The translations under genes were made by a program, and so were the position numbers. A stretch of DNA of 64,000 bases from CAMQRS01 sp964370065 (GTDB lineage Bacteria; Bacillota_I; Bacilli_A; Erysipelotrichales; Erysipelotrichaceae). Positions within the stretch are counted from its first letter, which is position 1. Every line of letters starts with the position of its first letter. Below the pieces are notes generated by a model that was not told the DNA's origin, searched no databases, and was given only the letters and a program-made list of their open reading frames with translations. The stretch is from NCBI GenBank assembly GCA_964370065.1, contig CAYJGK010000001.1, positions 1 to 64,000 of the forward strand. Direction: 5' to 3'. Of this stretch, positions 1 to 7,562 are shown piece by piece.

Positions 1-38
1 CCATTAGGATTTTAGTCATTGTAAAACAGGTCAATCAT

Positions 39-68
39 TTGCACATCACTTGTAGAATGCAGTATAAT
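39..68 (+). promoter_or_regulatory. Possible promoter for the first gene
   Basis: TTGCAC (39-44) and TATAAT (63-68) are separated by 18 bp. If used, the transcript would have a leader of about 230 nt before the gene at 304. This rests on motif match only. Confidence 0.35.
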
Positions 69-74
69 ATTTTC

Positions 75-303
75 TTACACAAGATAGATTAGTTTTTATT
101 GAGGATAATCCTATTATTATTGCAAAATTATATTCAATGTAAGTAATAATTGGACACGCTACTGACTAGCCATAAAATCTGTAATTATAAAGGTATTATC
201 AGATGAAATGAATCCATTAAAGTGGATGGGCAGACCTTTTAACCATATAACACTTAATATGTTAGGTTGCTATTAGCAACACTTATTAAATGGAGGTTTT
301 AAA
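75..303 (+). other. Non-coding leader before first gene
   Basis: No credible reading frame is seen here. A hairpin GTTGC-tatta-GCAAC (266-280) sits just upstream of the ribosome site GGAGG (about 292-296) of the next gene. I see no recognisable riboswitch class. Confidence 0.4.
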
Positions 304-864
304 ATGAAAGAATTTGAAGAAATCAGAAGAACTAATTATCGTACTAAACATGTTTGCACATCTATTGGAGGTGTCATTTGGTTTGATCCCGATAGTTTAA
401 AAGATGTCGTTGGAGGAGAGAAGCTTACTTACGATGAATATCTTGATATTCAATTCACTTCTATCGGAAAGGTAAAAGGCGCATTTACTATGGGCATTTT
501 TAACTATGGATTAGCCTACAAAGGAGAAATCGATAGAATAGCTCAAAACAATATTTGCTTTAAAAGAATTTTTATAGAAGGTATGTTTAGTGATGGTTAT
601 ATGTTTGATGAAAAAGAAGATCATGTTTGGATGAGTAAAAAAGGTTTTGAGGACTTTGTTGTAGGTGACTGTGTATCGTTTAGTGCAGAGGTGTATCGCT
701 ATTTAAAAACAAGTAATGGTAAAGTTATAGATTATTCTTTGCGTAATCCAAAAGGAATTAAAAAAATTGAAGCTTATGAATTACCAACAGATGAAGAAAT
801 ACAATCAACCAACATGAGTTCAATCATGCGTGAAGTAAACGATCATTGTGGATTTTTTGATTAG
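304..864 (+). CDS. Unknown 186-residue soluble protein
   Basis: I do not recognise this protein. It has no signal peptide or membrane segment and looks cytoplasmic, with alternating short beta-type stretches and many Lys, Asp and Glu residues. The segment VGDCVSFSAEVYRY (about residues 119-132) reads like a beta-barrel or OB-type strand pair, but that is only an impression. The start is supported by TGGAGG seven to eight bases upstream. It stands alone: a tiny frame with its own ribosome site follows, then a minus-strand terminator. Function cannot be assigned. Confidence 0.7.
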   Translation: MKEFEEIRRTNYRTKHVCTSIGGVIWFDPDSLKDVVGGEKLTYDEYLDIQFTSIGKVKGAFTMGIFNYGLAYKGEIDRIAQNNICFKRIFIEGMFSDGYMFDEKEDHVWMSKKGFEDFVVGDCVSFSAEVYRYLKTSNGKVIDYSLRNPKGIKKIEAYELPTDEEIQSTNMSSIMREVNDHCGFFD

Positions 865-884
865 TGCATGAAAGAGGTGCACTT

Positions 885-956
885 ATGAAATATTATCTAG
901 AATTTTCAAAATGGAAAGTAAAGAATTTAGAAAGTAATTATAAATCTCAGAATTAA
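885..956 (+). CDS. Possible 23-residue peptide
   Basis: An ATG preceded by AGAGGTG opens a 23-codon frame beginning MKYYLEFSKW and ending in TAA, 20 bases after the previous gene. It is basic and aromatic. It could be a true small protein, or the remnant of a longer gene. Only the ribosome site supports it. Confidence 0.25.
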   Translation: MKYYLEFSKWKVKNLESNYKSQN

Positions 957-990
957 AAAACTGCCCTGTGCCCGCAAATGGTTACAGGGC
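955..990 (-). terminator. Intrinsic terminator on the minus strand
   Basis: GCCCTGT (963-969) pairs perfectly with ACAGGGC (984-990). An A-run at 955-960 gives the U-tail on the minus strand. It closes the decayed minus-strand coding stretch immediately upstream (982-1271). Confidence 0.6.
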
Positions 991-1271
991 TAAAGTTATA
1001 TTATAGCTAAATTCTTGCATAAATCTGTAAGGCAAAATGTAGTTGTTCATGTTTTGGCTAATGTAGTGTAAAAAGAGAGCGGCATACTCTATTATTTCTT
1101 CAGGGAACTTTTGTACTAAAATATTTGCACATTATTTAAGTTTTAACACTTGTCTAGTTCCCCGTATTGTTTGCTTTTCTGTTTCATTTTTTTATTCACC
1201 TCTTTAGATCCTAATATATGTATTGCACCGTTTGTGTAGTAGAGGCTGTGAAGCCAGTTTAAAATTTTACA
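982..1271 (-). pseudogene. Decayed minus-strand coding remnants
   Basis: Two adjoining minus-strand frames look protein-like but have no complete gene. The first (1271 down to 1143) encodes 42 residues containing NWLHSLYYTNGAIHILGSKE and has a TAG before it. An AAAGAGGTG ribosome-like site and a possible overlapping start lie in its middle. The second (1131 down to the stop at 982) encodes about 49 residues including KFPEEIIEYAALFLHYISQ, with no start codon after the preceding stop. The pair ends at an intrinsic terminator. I cannot name the family; overlapping small genes of a mobile element are possible. The upstream part would lie in the assembly gap. Confidence 0.4.
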
Positions 1272-1285
1272 CTAGTAAATAATGG

Positions 1286-1385
1286 NNNNNNNNNNNNNNN
1301 NNNNNNNNNNNNNNNNNNNNNNNNNNNNNNNNNNNNNNNNNNNNNNNNNNNNNNNNNNNNNNNNNNNNNNNNNNNNNNNNNNNNN
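1286..1385. other. Assembly gap of 100 N
   Basis: Exactly 100 undetermined bases, the conventional size for a scaffold gap of unknown length. The true distance between the flanks is not known. Confidence 0.99.
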
Positions 1386-2252
1386 ATGAATAAGTTATTT
1401 TGTTATGATGGAGAGCATAAATTAGATTTAAAAGAATATCCTACTGACTGTAAAATTAATAAAGAAGAAAAAGATCACTATATTGAAAAAATGCAAAAGA
1501 ATCAAGAAAAGATGATTGCACTACAAGATAAGTTATATGCTGAAGGAAAAGAAGGAATCATTATCGTCTTACAAGCACTAGATGCTGCAGGAAAAGATGG
1601 TACAATTAAACATGTATTAGGGCCTCTTAATCCAGGGGGAGTCGATGTGATTGCATTTAAACAACCAAACAATGAGGAACAAGCTCGTGATTATTTATGG
1701 AGAGCACATAAGGCGATACCTGAAAGAGGTAAGATTGCAGTATTTAATCGTTCTTATTATGAAGATGTATTAGTCGTGAAAGTACATAGTTTGGAAGAAC
1801 ATTATAAAATGGCAACACGCTGCTTACATACGGGTAAAGAAGAATTCTTTAAAAGAAGATATAAGGAAATTAAACACTTTGAACAATACTTATATAATAA
1901 TAGCTATCGCGTTATAAAAATCTTTTTACACGTATCATTAGAGGAACAAAAGAAACGATTCTTAGCTAGAATTGATGATTCCCATCGCAACTGGAAATTT
2001 TCATCAAGTGATTTAAAAGAAAGAGAATTTTATAATGATTATATGAACGCTTTCAAAGAGGCCTTCACACACACTGCTTCAACTGAATCACCATGGTATA
2101 TTTTACCTGCTGATCAAAAATGGGTAACACGTTATTTAGTATCAGAAATTGTATTACACGCATTAGAGCAGTGTCAACCACAATACCCTGACTTGGCGCA
2201 AAGTGAAAAAGAGGCACTAGCTGATTGTAAAGCTAAGCTAATGGAGGAATAA
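1386..2252 (+). CDS. PPK2-family polyphosphate:nucleotide phosphotransferase
   Basis: This cytoplasmic kinase uses inorganic polyphosphate to phosphorylate nucleoside mono- or diphosphates. The 288-residue length and single-domain layout are usual for PPK2. Visible motifs are a P-loop-like ALDAAGKDGT (64-73) and a Walker B/lid segment FNRSYYEDVLV (120-130), followed by a lid rich in Arg and Lys. The first ATG touches the gap, so no ribosome site can be checked and a few N-terminal residues could be missing, although the family usually starts about here. A MATE pump follows after 36 bases, probably co-transcribed. Substrate preference (NMP or NDP) is not decidable from this reading. Confidence 0.9.
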   Translation: MNKLFCYDGEHKLDLKEYPTDCKINKEEKDHYIEKMQKNQEKMIALQDKLYAEGKEGIIIVLQALDAAGKDGTIKHVLGPLNPGGVDVIAFKQPNNEEQARDYLWRAHKAIPERGKIAVFNRSYYEDVLVVKVHSLEEHYKMATRCLHTGKEEFFKRRYKEIKHFEQYLYNNSYRVIKIFLHVSLEEQKKRFLARIDDSHRNWKFSSSDLKEREFYNDYMNAFKEAFTHTASTESPWYILPADQKWVTRYLVSEIVLHALEQCQPQYPDLAQSEKEALADCKAKLMEE

Positions 2253-2288
2253 TGTGCTATAATAAGTTAGATTTTAAGGAAGATAATT

Positions 2289-3617
2289 ATGAAAAACAAT
2301 TTAGCTCAAAAATTTAATTATTATACATTAATACGATATAGTGCACCAGCAACCATCATGCTGGTGTTTATGTCGTTATACCAAATGGTGGATGGTGTAT
2401 TCTTATCCAATATAGTAGGGGAAGATGCCTTATCTGCTTTAAATGTATTATGGCCAGCTATTAGTTTATTAAATGCAGTAACAGTTATGTTAGCTAGTGG
2501 AGGAGTGGCAGTCGTCTCTAAAAAAATGGGTGAAAACAAGTATGATGAAGCCCAACAAATATTTACGATGATTATCGTAGTCGCCTCTATTTTTGCACTT
2601 GTATATGCAGGGGCAATTGTATTATGCATCGAACCAATCTTACGTTTCTTAGGAGCGACGGATTTACTATTACCCTATGCGATAGAATATTTAAGGGTAA
2701 TGGCCATTTGTTCAATTTTTGGCGTCCTGCAAATTATTATGCAATTCTTTTTTGTGTGCGCTGGAAAATCGCATATCGGTTTATTATTAACCATTAGTGC
2801 AGGAATAGCTAATGTAGTATTTGATTACTTATTCATGGCTGTTTTGGGATTAGGGATGGCTGGTGCTGCTTGGGGGACTCTTGTAGGACAAGCCATTATT
2901 GGTATTATAGGAATCCTATATTTTATGTGGCAACGTAAAGGTACTTTATATTTAGTGCCCTTTACTATGCGTTATCGAGTGTTACTAAAAATATGCACAA
3001 ATGGTTCATCTGAAATGGTTTCTAATTTAGCGTATGCAATCACAACGATTTTATTTAATATCACAATGTTAGCTTACTTACAAGAAGCAGGGATAGCAGC
3101 TATTAGTATTATTTTATATGCGCAGTATGTGTTCTCCTCATTATTTGTTGGATTTTCAACCGGAGTGGCTCCTATTATTAGTTACCAATATGGAAGACAA
3201 GATCACAAGCAGTTAAAACGATTATATAAAATGTCGAGAGTGATTATATTGTGTTTTTCTATCTTTATTTTTTCTTTATCCATCATTTTAGCACAACCAT
3301 TAATTTCTATTTTCACATCCCCAACGAGTGATGTATTTGCCATTGCTGATCAAGGATTTAAATTATTCGCTATTTCCTTTTTATTTAGTGGAACCAATAT
3401 TTTCGCTTCTAATTTGTTTACTGCTTTCTCAAATGGAAAAGTATCTGCCCTTATTTCATTTATGCGTACTTTTATATGCATTGTATTATGTTTATTAATT
3501 TTACCTAAAGTGTTGGGTATTGTTGGCATTTGGCTAGCGATTCCTTTTGCAGAAGCAATTTCACTTCTATCTTCTCTGTTCTTTTTTAAAAAATATAAAA
3601 AGTTATATCATTACTAA
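2289..3617 (+). CDS. MATE family multidrug/metabolite efflux transporter
   Basis: This 442-residue protein with about 12 hydrophobic segments is a Na+ or H+ coupled exporter of the MATE superfamily. The N-terminal pattern YSAPATIMLVFMSLYQMVDG, with the following SNIVGEDALSALNV, is typical of bacterial NorM/DinF-like members, and length is normal. The start follows AAGGAAG at suitable spacing. It probably shares the transcript of the polyphosphate kinase. The substrate is unknown. Confidence 0.88.
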   Translation: MKNNLAQKFNYYTLIRYSAPATIMLVFMSLYQMVDGVFLSNIVGEDALSALNVLWPAISLLNAVTVMLASGGVAVVSKKMGENKYDEAQQIFTMIIVVASIFALVYAGAIVLCIEPILRFLGATDLLLPYAIEYLRVMAICSIFGVLQIIMQFFFVCAGKSHIGLLLTISAGIANVVFDYLFMAVLGLGMAGAAWGTLVGQAIIGIIGILYFMWQRKGTLYLVPFTMRYRVLLKICTNGSSEMVSNLAYAITTILFNITMLAYLQEAGIAAISIILYAQYVFSSLFVGFSTGVAPIISYQYGRQDHKQLKRLYKMSRVIILCFSIFIFSLSIILAQPLISIFTSPTSDVFAIADQGFKLFAISFLFSGTNIFASNLFTAFSNGKVSALISFMRTFICIVLCLLILPKVLGIVGIWLAIPFAEAISLLSSLFFFKKYKKLYHY

Positions 3618-3624
3618 TCGACTC

Positions 3625-3653
3625 TTGTGTAAACACTTACATTTTGCTATGAT
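3625..3653 (+). promoter_or_regulatory. gldA promoter with overlapping cre-like site
   Basis: TTGTGT (3625-3630) and TATGAT (3648-3653) lie 17 bp apart. The spacer start carries TGTAAACACTTACA (3628-3641), one base from an ideal CcpA cre box. Binding there would repress the gene when better sugars are present. This is inference from sequence. Confidence 0.5.
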
Positions 3654-3683
3654 TATGTATGGGAAACAAAGGAGGTCATTTTT

Positions 3684-4772
3684 ATGGCAAAAATCATAGG
3701 GAATCCAACTCGTTATATCCAAGGGGCAAACGAAATGGAAAGATTATGTCAACATGCACAAACTATTGGGAAAAAACTATTTATATTAGTAAGTGAAAGT
3801 GGTAAAGCAAGAGTGGAACAAGCCATTGCAAAGAGTCAAGCAGGCAATGATGTTAGTGTAGTATACGAAACTTTCAATGGAGAGTGTAGTATGAATGAAA
3901 TCAATCGTTTAATCGAATGTGTCAAACAAGCGGATTGCGATACAATTGTTGGTATTGGAGGAGGGAAAATCCACGATACAGCAAAAGCGGTGGCACACTA
4001 TGCAAGCAAACCAGTAATCATTGTACCAACGATTGCTTCAACAGATGCACCATGTAGTGCTTTATCAGTCATTTATACAGAGGAAGGGGTATTTGAAAGT
4101 TACTTATTCTTACCATCTAGTCCTAATATTGTATTAGTGGATACAAGTGTCATTGCGAAAGCACCCGTTCGATTATTAGTAGCGGGTATGGGAGATGCAT
4201 TGGCTACTTACTTTGAAGCAAGAGCGTGTCAAAGAAGCGACGCTTCTAATTGTGTGGGTGGAAAAATCACATTAGCAGCTATGGCATTAGGACGCTTATG
4301 CTATGATACATTATTAGAAAGTGGGTATGCTGCTAGCAAGGCAGTCGAAGCAAAAGTATGTACCAAGCATGTGGAAAACATTATTGAGGCTAACACCTAT
4401 TTATCAGGTATCGGATTTGAAAGTGGAGGATTAGCGGGTGCACATGCTATTCACAATGGATTCACAGCCATACCGGCTACACATTCTTTATACCATGGTG
4501 AAAAAGTAGCCTTTGGAACAATTGTACAATTAGTATTAGAACAAGCAGATATGGACGAAATTATGGAAGTAATTGACTTTGCACAATCAGTAGGATTACC
4601 AACAACACTAGAAGAGTTAGGTGTTGACAAAACACAAACACAAGCGATTATGGAAGTGGCTACTTTAGCAGCATCAGAAAGTGATACGCTAGGAAATATG
4701 CCATTTGCAGTCAGTGTAGAGGATGTATACGCAGCCATTATGGGTGCGGATGCATTAGGGAGCATAATTTAA
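3684..4772 (+). CDS. gldA: Glycerol dehydrogenase, NAD-dependent
   Basis: A 362-residue member of the iron/zinc group III alcohol dehydrogenases that converts glycerol to dihydroxyacetone with NAD+. It has the NAD-binding GIGGGKIHDTAKA (90-102) and the expected metal ligands Asp171 (AGMGDALATYFEA), His254 (AGAHAIHNG) and His271 (SLYHGEKVAFG). AGGAGG precedes the start. It is monocistronic, with its own promoter overlapped by a cre-like box and a terminator right behind. No dihydroxyacetone kinase lies nearby, so the next step must be encoded elsewhere. Confidence 0.95.
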   Translation: MAKIIGNPTRYIQGANEMERLCQHAQTIGKKLFILVSESGKARVEQAIAKSQAGNDVSVVYETFNGECSMNEINRLIECVKQADCDTIVGIGGGKIHDTAKAVAHYASKPVIIVPTIASTDAPCSALSVIYTEEGVFESYLFLPSSPNIVLVDTSVIAKAPVRLLVAGMGDALATYFEARACQRSDASNCVGGKITLAAMALGRLCYDTLLESGYAASKAVEAKVCTKHVENIIEANTYLSGIGFESGGLAGAHAIHNGFTAIPATHSLYHGEKVAFGTIVQLVLEQADMDEIMEVIDFAQSVGLPTTLEELGVDKTQTQAIMEVATLAASESDTLGNMPFAVSVEDVYAAIMGADALGSII

Positions 4773-4783
4773 TTAATAGATAG

Positions 4784-4811
4784 AAGGCATTTATAATGGA
4801 TGCCTTTTTTT
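4784..4811 (+). terminator. gldA terminator
   Basis: AAGGCAT (4784-4790) pairs with ATGCCTT (4800-4806), followed by T to 4811. An ATG inside the loop is in frame with the next gene but is not its start. Confidence 0.8.
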
Positions 4812-4882
4812 GTGAAACAGATAAGGGTTCTTTACTTTTTAATAAGATTCTTGTACACTCATATTTAAGAAAGAAGGGTTCT

Positions 4883-5443
4883 ATGTCACATAATAAAAGC
4901 TACTTCACATTATTCATTTCTACTTTTCAATTAAGTGCTTTTACCTTTGGTGGAGGATATGTCATTATTCCATTGATGAAAAAACAATTTGTGGATGACT
5001 TAGGTTGGATTGAGGAAGAAGAAATGCTGAATTTAACAGCCATTGCACAAGCTTCACCAGGCCCTGTAGCAGTGAATGCATCCATGCTATTAGGCTATAA
5101 AGTGAAAGGAAAATTAGGTGCTTTATGTAGTTTATTAGGGACAATATTACCCCCTTTAATAATCTTATCCATTGTATCCTTGTTTTATGAAGCTTTTGCT
5201 ACGAATCCTTTAGTAGCAGCTGTCTTACAAGGCATGCAAGCAGGGGTAGCAGCCATTATTGTGAATGTTGTTTATCACTTAGGAAAAAGTATTGTGAAAG
5301 AAAAAGATCGAGTCTATCTATTTTTAATGATTGCCTCTTTTATTGCAACCTATGTATTAGGTATTAATGTCTTTTATATTATTTTAGTGTGTGCCACAAT
5401 TGGTGCGATTAAAGTAATGTGCTATAAGGGGGAATACAAATGA
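4883..5443 (+). CDS. Chromate transporter (CHR) half-protein, first subunit
   Basis: Membrane protein of the CHR family, short single-domain form of 186 residues. It shows the signature FTFGGGYVIIPLM near the N-terminus and the family motif AQASPGPVAVNASMLLGYK. The frame can be extended to 4796, but that ATG lies within the gldA terminator; the ATG at 4883 follows AGAAGGG and gives a normal N-terminus. It overlaps the second half by four bases (ATGA). Such paired halves form an antiparallel heterodimer exporting chromate or a similar oxyanion; the natural substrate is uncertain. Confidence 0.9.
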   Translation: MSHNKSYFTLFISTFQLSAFTFGGGYVIIPLMKKQFVDDLGWIEEEEMLNLTAIAQASPGPVAVNASMLLGYKVKGKLGALCSLLGTILPPLIILSIVSLFYEAFATNPLVAAVLQGMQAGVAAIIVNVVYHLGKSIVKEKDRVYLFLMIASFIATYVLGINVFYIILVCATIGAIKVMCYKGEYK

Positions 5444-5991
5444 TATTATTAGAGTTATTTATTAGTTTCTTTCAAGTTGGTTTATTTAGTTTTGGTGGAG
5501 GAATGGCAGCCATCCCTTTCATTCAAGAACAAGTTGTAAATGTGCATGCTTGGATGAGTTTAAGTGAATTTTCAGATTTAGTATCGATTTCACAAATGAC
5601 ACCTGGCCCGATTGCGATTAACTCAGCCACATTTGTCGGAACACGGGTAGCAGGCTTGCCAGGAGCGATTGTAGCCACATTAGGCAATATTGCGCCATCA
5701 TGTATCATTATTTCTATTCTTGCTTATTTCTATTTTAAATATTCTAATCTACGCATTATGCAAGGTATTTTAGCAGGTCTTAGACCCAGTGTTGTCGCAT
5801 TGATTGCTTCAGCTGGAGTTTCTATTTTTATAGTAGCCATATGGGGAACACAAAAGCTAGGTATTCACAATATTGACTTTATTGCTTTTGGTTTATTTAT
5901 AGTTTCTCTTTTATTATTACGCAAAAAAAAGATGGATCCCATCTTCGTCCTACTTATTTGTGGGGTATTAGGCGGTTTATTTTATAGATAA
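5440..5991 (+). CDS. Chromate transporter (CHR) half-protein, second subunit
   Basis: The partner of the preceding gene, 183 residues, about six membrane segments. It repeats the signature FSFGGGMAAIPFIQEQV and has SQMTPGPIAINSATFVG, showing common descent of the two halves. Translation is coupled through the ATGA overlap with the upstream stop. An intrinsic terminator overlaps the stop codon, so the two genes form one unit. The fused two-domain form is common in proteobacteria, whereas split pairs are usual in Firmicutes. Confidence 0.9.
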   Translation: MILLELFISFFQVGLFSFGGGMAAIPFIQEQVVNVHAWMSLSEFSDLVSISQMTPGPIAINSATFVGTRVAGLPGAIVATLGNIAPSCIIISILAYFYFKYSNLRIMQGILAGLRPSVVALIASAGVSIFIVAIWGTQKLGIHNIDFIAFGLFIVSLLLLRKKKMDPIFVLLICGVLGGLFYR

Positions 5992-6017
5992 CGTACAATC
6001 TTTTGTACGTTATTTTT
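5988..6017 (+). terminator. Terminator of the chromate transporter pair
   Basis: ATAACGTACAA (5988-5998) pairs perfectly with TTGTACGTTAT (6003-6013) around a four-base loop, followed by T residues. The stem starts inside the stop codon. Confidence 0.85.
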
Positions 6018-6090
6018 AGATTGTGATAAAATAAGGAAAAGAACCTAACTTTTGTCACACACTAGCATGCCAAAGTTAAATTTGCATTGA

Positions 6091-6119
6091 TTGAACATAT
6101 TATGTAAGCCCTTTATACT
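6091..6119 (+). promoter_or_regulatory. Promoter of the mannitol-type PTS operon
   Basis: TTGAAC (6091-6096), 17-bp spacer, TATACT (6114-6119), about 40 bases before mtlA. No separate operator is evident; MtlR is expected to act here. Confidence 0.65.
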
Positions 6120-6161
6120 AAAGATGTAAACAGTAGAGACTTACAGAAAAGAGGTAAAAGA

Positions 6162-7532
6162 ATGAAAGAGTCAGTTCAAAGATTTGGTCGATTCCTAAGT
6201 GGAATGGTTATGCCAAATATCGGAGCATTTATTGCTTGGGGAATTATTACAGCATTATTCATAGAAACAGGATGGTTACCTAATGCGCAATTAGCAGAAT
6301 TAGTATCACCAATGTTGACGTACTTATTACCATTATTAATTGGTTATACAGGAGGATACATGGTCTATGAAAAAAGAGGAGCAGTCGTTGGTTCAATTGC
6401 TTCGATTGGGGTGATTGTAGGGGCAGGCATTCCCATGTTTATCGGATGTATGATTATGGGTCCATTAGGAGGATTCACAATTAAAATGTTCGACAAATTA
6501 GTCGATGGAAAAATTAAACCTGGATTTGAAATGTTAGTGAATAACTTCTCAGCAGGAATCTTAGGATTTGCATTAGCCTGCTTAGGAATGTTAGTGATTA
6601 ACCCAATCTGTATTGCATTAACAGAAGCATTAGGAAGTGGTGTAGGAATCTTAGTAGAAAATGGATTATTACCATTAACTTCTATTTTAGTAGAACCTGC
6701 AAAAGTATTATTCTTAAACAATGCAATTAACCACGGTATTTTTACACCACTTGGTACAGAACAAGCATTAGAAACAGGAAAATCAATTTTCTTCTTAATT
6801 GAATCTAATCCAGGACCTGGTTTAGGATTATTATTAGCTTATACATTTGCCGGTAAAGGAATGGCAAAATCAAGTGCTCCAGGAGCCATTATTATTCAAT
6901 TCTTCGGGGGAATTCACGAAATTTACTTCCCATACGTATTAATGAACCCACTAACAATCTTAGCTTTAATCGCAGGGGGTGCGAGTGGTGTGTTTGTAAA
7001 TGTATTATTTAATTCAGGATTGGTTGCACCAGCATCACCTGGAAGTATCTTTGCCATCTTATCCATGTGTGAAAAAGGAAGTTATGTAGGAGTCATCTTA
7101 AGTATTGCCGTAGCAGCAGTAGTGACTTGGTTTGTAGCCACTTTAATCTTGAAGTTCACTTCAAAAGAGGATGATGATTTAGAAGCAGCTCAACAACAAG
7201 TACAAAACTTAAAAAATAATACAAAAGAAGAAAACAATGTATCATTAGCTAACGTATCATTAGTTACATTCGCATGTGATGCCGGAATGGGATCAAGTGC
7301 TATGGGGGCCTCTTTATTAAGAAAAAAATTCCAAGAAGAAGGAATTGAAATTAAAGTGGATAACTGTGCAATTGATGTATTACCAGAGGTTACACAAGTA
7401 GTCGTTACACAGCATTCCTTTGCACAACGCGTAAAAGATAGAGTACCAAATGCGAAAGTGTATACGATTCAAAACTTCATGTCAGTGAATGAATATAAAG
7501 TGATTGTAGAAGAATTTAAAGAAGCAAAATAG
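6162..7532 (+). CDS. mtlA: Mannitol PTS permease, IICB component
   Basis: 456-residue sugar-alcohol permease that imports and phosphorylates mannitol, giving mannitol-1-phosphate. The N-terminal IIC part (about 1-340) is highly hydrophobic and carries MVMPNIGAFIAWGIITALF and the GGIHEIYFPYVLM motif of mannitol permeases. A linker rich in Gln, Asn and Lys joins it to the IIB domain, whose phosphorylated cysteine is Cys372 in TFACDAGMGSSAMGA. The IIA domain is encoded separately by mtlF. AGAGG precedes the ATG. It is the first gene of a five-gene operon. Confidence 0.94.
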   Translation: MKESVQRFGRFLSGMVMPNIGAFIAWGIITALFIETGWLPNAQLAELVSPMLTYLLPLLIGYTGGYMVYEKRGAVVGSIASIGVIVGAGIPMFIGCMIMGPLGGFTIKMFDKLVDGKIKPGFEMLVNNFSAGILGFALACLGMLVINPICIALTEALGSGVGILVENGLLPLTSILVEPAKVLFLNNAINHGIFTPLGTEQALETGKSIFFLIESNPGPGLGLLLAYTFAGKGMAKSSAPGAIIIQFFGGIHEIYFPYVLMNPLTILALIAGGASGVFVNVLFNSGLVAPASPGSIFAILSMCEKGSYVGVILSIAVAAVVTWFVATLILKFTSKEDDDLEAAQQQVQNLKNNTKEENNVSLANVSLVTFACDAGMGSSAMGASLLRKKFQEEGIEIKVDNCAIDVLPEVTQVVVTQHSFAQRVKDRVPNAKVYTIQNFMSVNEYKVIVEEFKEAK

Positions 7533-7562
7533 TAAACAATAGAAAATAGAAAGGAGTACAAC

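Noticed and set aside
4796..4882. Longer N-terminus for the first chromate transporter half
   Set aside because: The ATG lies in the loop of the gldA terminator and has no ribosome site; ATG 4883 has one and fits the family.
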